A DNA stretch of 15,454 nucleotides from CPC320 sp002684375 (GTDB lineage Bacteria > Pseudomonadota > Alphaproteobacteria > Rhodobacterales > Rhodobacteraceae). The notes beneath the pieces are model-generated. The model did no database searches. It was not told where the DNA came from and saw only the letters and a program-made list of their open reading frames with translations. The DNA is taken from the NCBI GenBank assembly GCA_965662545.1, contig CBFIHZ010000060.1, forward strand, positions 1 to 15,454, given 5' to 3'. How positions within the stretch are numbered: the stretch's first letter is position 1; every line of letters begins with the position of its first letter. Shown here in pieces: positions 14,962 through 15,454 of the stretch. A program made the position numbers and the translations under genes.

Positions 14962-15454
14962 ATGCAGACAGATAATTGTTCAGTTTTATTTGCCGATTTA
15001 GTTGGGTTCTCTCGTTTAGTTGAGTTGCGCCAAAATGAAGTCATTGAGCGTCAAACAAGGCTTATGAGAGAGATTACTGATCCGCTTCTGGCTAAGTTCG
15101 ATGGAAGAAAAGTCAAAACACTTGGTGATGGTTTCATGTGCCAGTTTCAAGATCAAATTAGTGCTGTTGAGTTCAGCATGGCATTTCTTGAGGCAGTGAA
15201 AGACTTTTGCGCCCATGAGCCTGAACGCGACGTGTTTGTTTATCGTTTAGGCTTACATTTTGGGGAAGTAATTATTCTAGAAGGGGACGTTTTGGGCAAC
15301 ACCGCCAACATTGCATCAAGATTAGAAAGCGTATCTCAACCCGGTTCATTAACAATCTCAGAAGAAATTTTTGAAGATCTCAGTGACCACCTTAAACTTC
15401 ATTTCAAAAAACTTGGAAGGTTAGTTTTGAAAAACATCACACAGAGTGTGATAG
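14962..15454 (+). CDS. Class III adenylate/guanylate cyclase, N-terminal catalytic domain (3' end outside window)
   Basis: The 164 visible residues form an almost complete class III nucleotide cyclase domain, which makes cAMP (or cGMP) and pyrophosphate from the nucleoside triphosphate. Metal-binding aspartates are Asp12 (LFADLVGFSRLVE) and Asp56 (VKTLGDGFMCQF). Lys52 and Asp109 sit at the base-recognition positions and favour ATP. Transition-state residues are Asn116 and Arg120 in GNTANIASRLE. The domain ends near GRLVLKNITQSV at the window edge, and no stop is reached. Related proteins carry a C-terminal TPR or TolB-like part, which cannot be seen here. The domain is N-terminal and lacks any membrane segment before it. 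ATG 14962 follows GGTGAG at 14950-14955. Hand counts of single 60-base lines give about 40% GC, below the genes left of the tRNA, hinting at a different origin. Confidence 0.88.
   Translation, partial: MQTDNCSVLFADLVGFSRLVELRQNEVIERQTRLMREITDPLLAKFDGRKVKTLGDGFMCQFQDQISAVEFSMAFLEAVKDFCAHEPERDVFVYRLGLHFGEVIILEGDVLGNTANIASRLESVSQPGSLTISEEIFEDLSDHLKLHFKKLGRLVLKNITQSVI

Noticed and set aside
1..15454. CRISPR array, rRNA, complete insertion sequence or integrase
   Set aside because: No regularly spaced direct repeats, no rRNA-like stretches, and no intact transposase or integrase motifs on either strand.

Overview
The window looks like a chromosomal segment of a marine alphaproteobacterium, most likely of the Roseobacter group (Rhodobacterales). 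This rests on the protein families (a TRAP transporter next to a malonyl-CoA synthetase, an Entner-Doudoroff pair, a solitary PIN protein of a type common in that order, a LACTB2-like metallo-hydrolase). Base composition is moderate in most genes and clearly AT-richer in some spacers and at the right end. This is read from the sequence alone; no database search was run.

Left part (1-6287): the 3' end of a class I SAM methyltransferase, an 890-base spacer, then a same-strand cluster. The cluster is a TRAP solute-binding protein (dctP), a strong hairpin, the small and large TRAP membrane subunits (dctQ, dctM), a malonyl-CoA decarboxylase that has lost its middle, and malonyl-CoA synthetase (matB). 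The order matches rhizobial matPQMAB malonate operons, so malonate is the inferred substrate: TRAP imports it and MatB activates it to malonyl-CoA. The decarboxylase that should make acetyl-CoA survives only as its N- and C-terminal ends fused in frame. This is the most striking observation in the window.

Middle part (6288-9664): a minus-strand TPR gene split by one in-frame TAA, a poorly coding 760-base stretch that may hold a decayed gene, a thioredoxin-fold (redoxin) gene with a CPGC active site, and a convergent PIN-domain nuclease gene with no visible antitoxin partner.

Right part (9665-15454): edd and eda encode the two Entner-Doudoroff enzymes. In front of edd lies a perfect 26-bp palindrome typical of LacI/GalR-family operators. 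eda runs tail to tail into a minus-strand EnvZ-like histidine kinase, and the two stop codons share one CTAG. The kinase is divergent, with a 40-base gap, from a metallo-beta-lactamase-fold hydrolase. Then come tRNA-Asn(GUU) and an AT-rich segment with inverted repeats. The window ends in the catalytic domain of a class III adenylate/guanylate cyclase, cut by the right edge. The drop in GC right after the tRNA suggests a possible island boundary.

I found no complete insertion sequence, CRISPR array or rRNA. No wholly new defence or biosynthetic system is evident. The unusual items are the gutted decarboxylase, the nonsense-split TPR gene, the edd operator and several unexplained inverted repeats.
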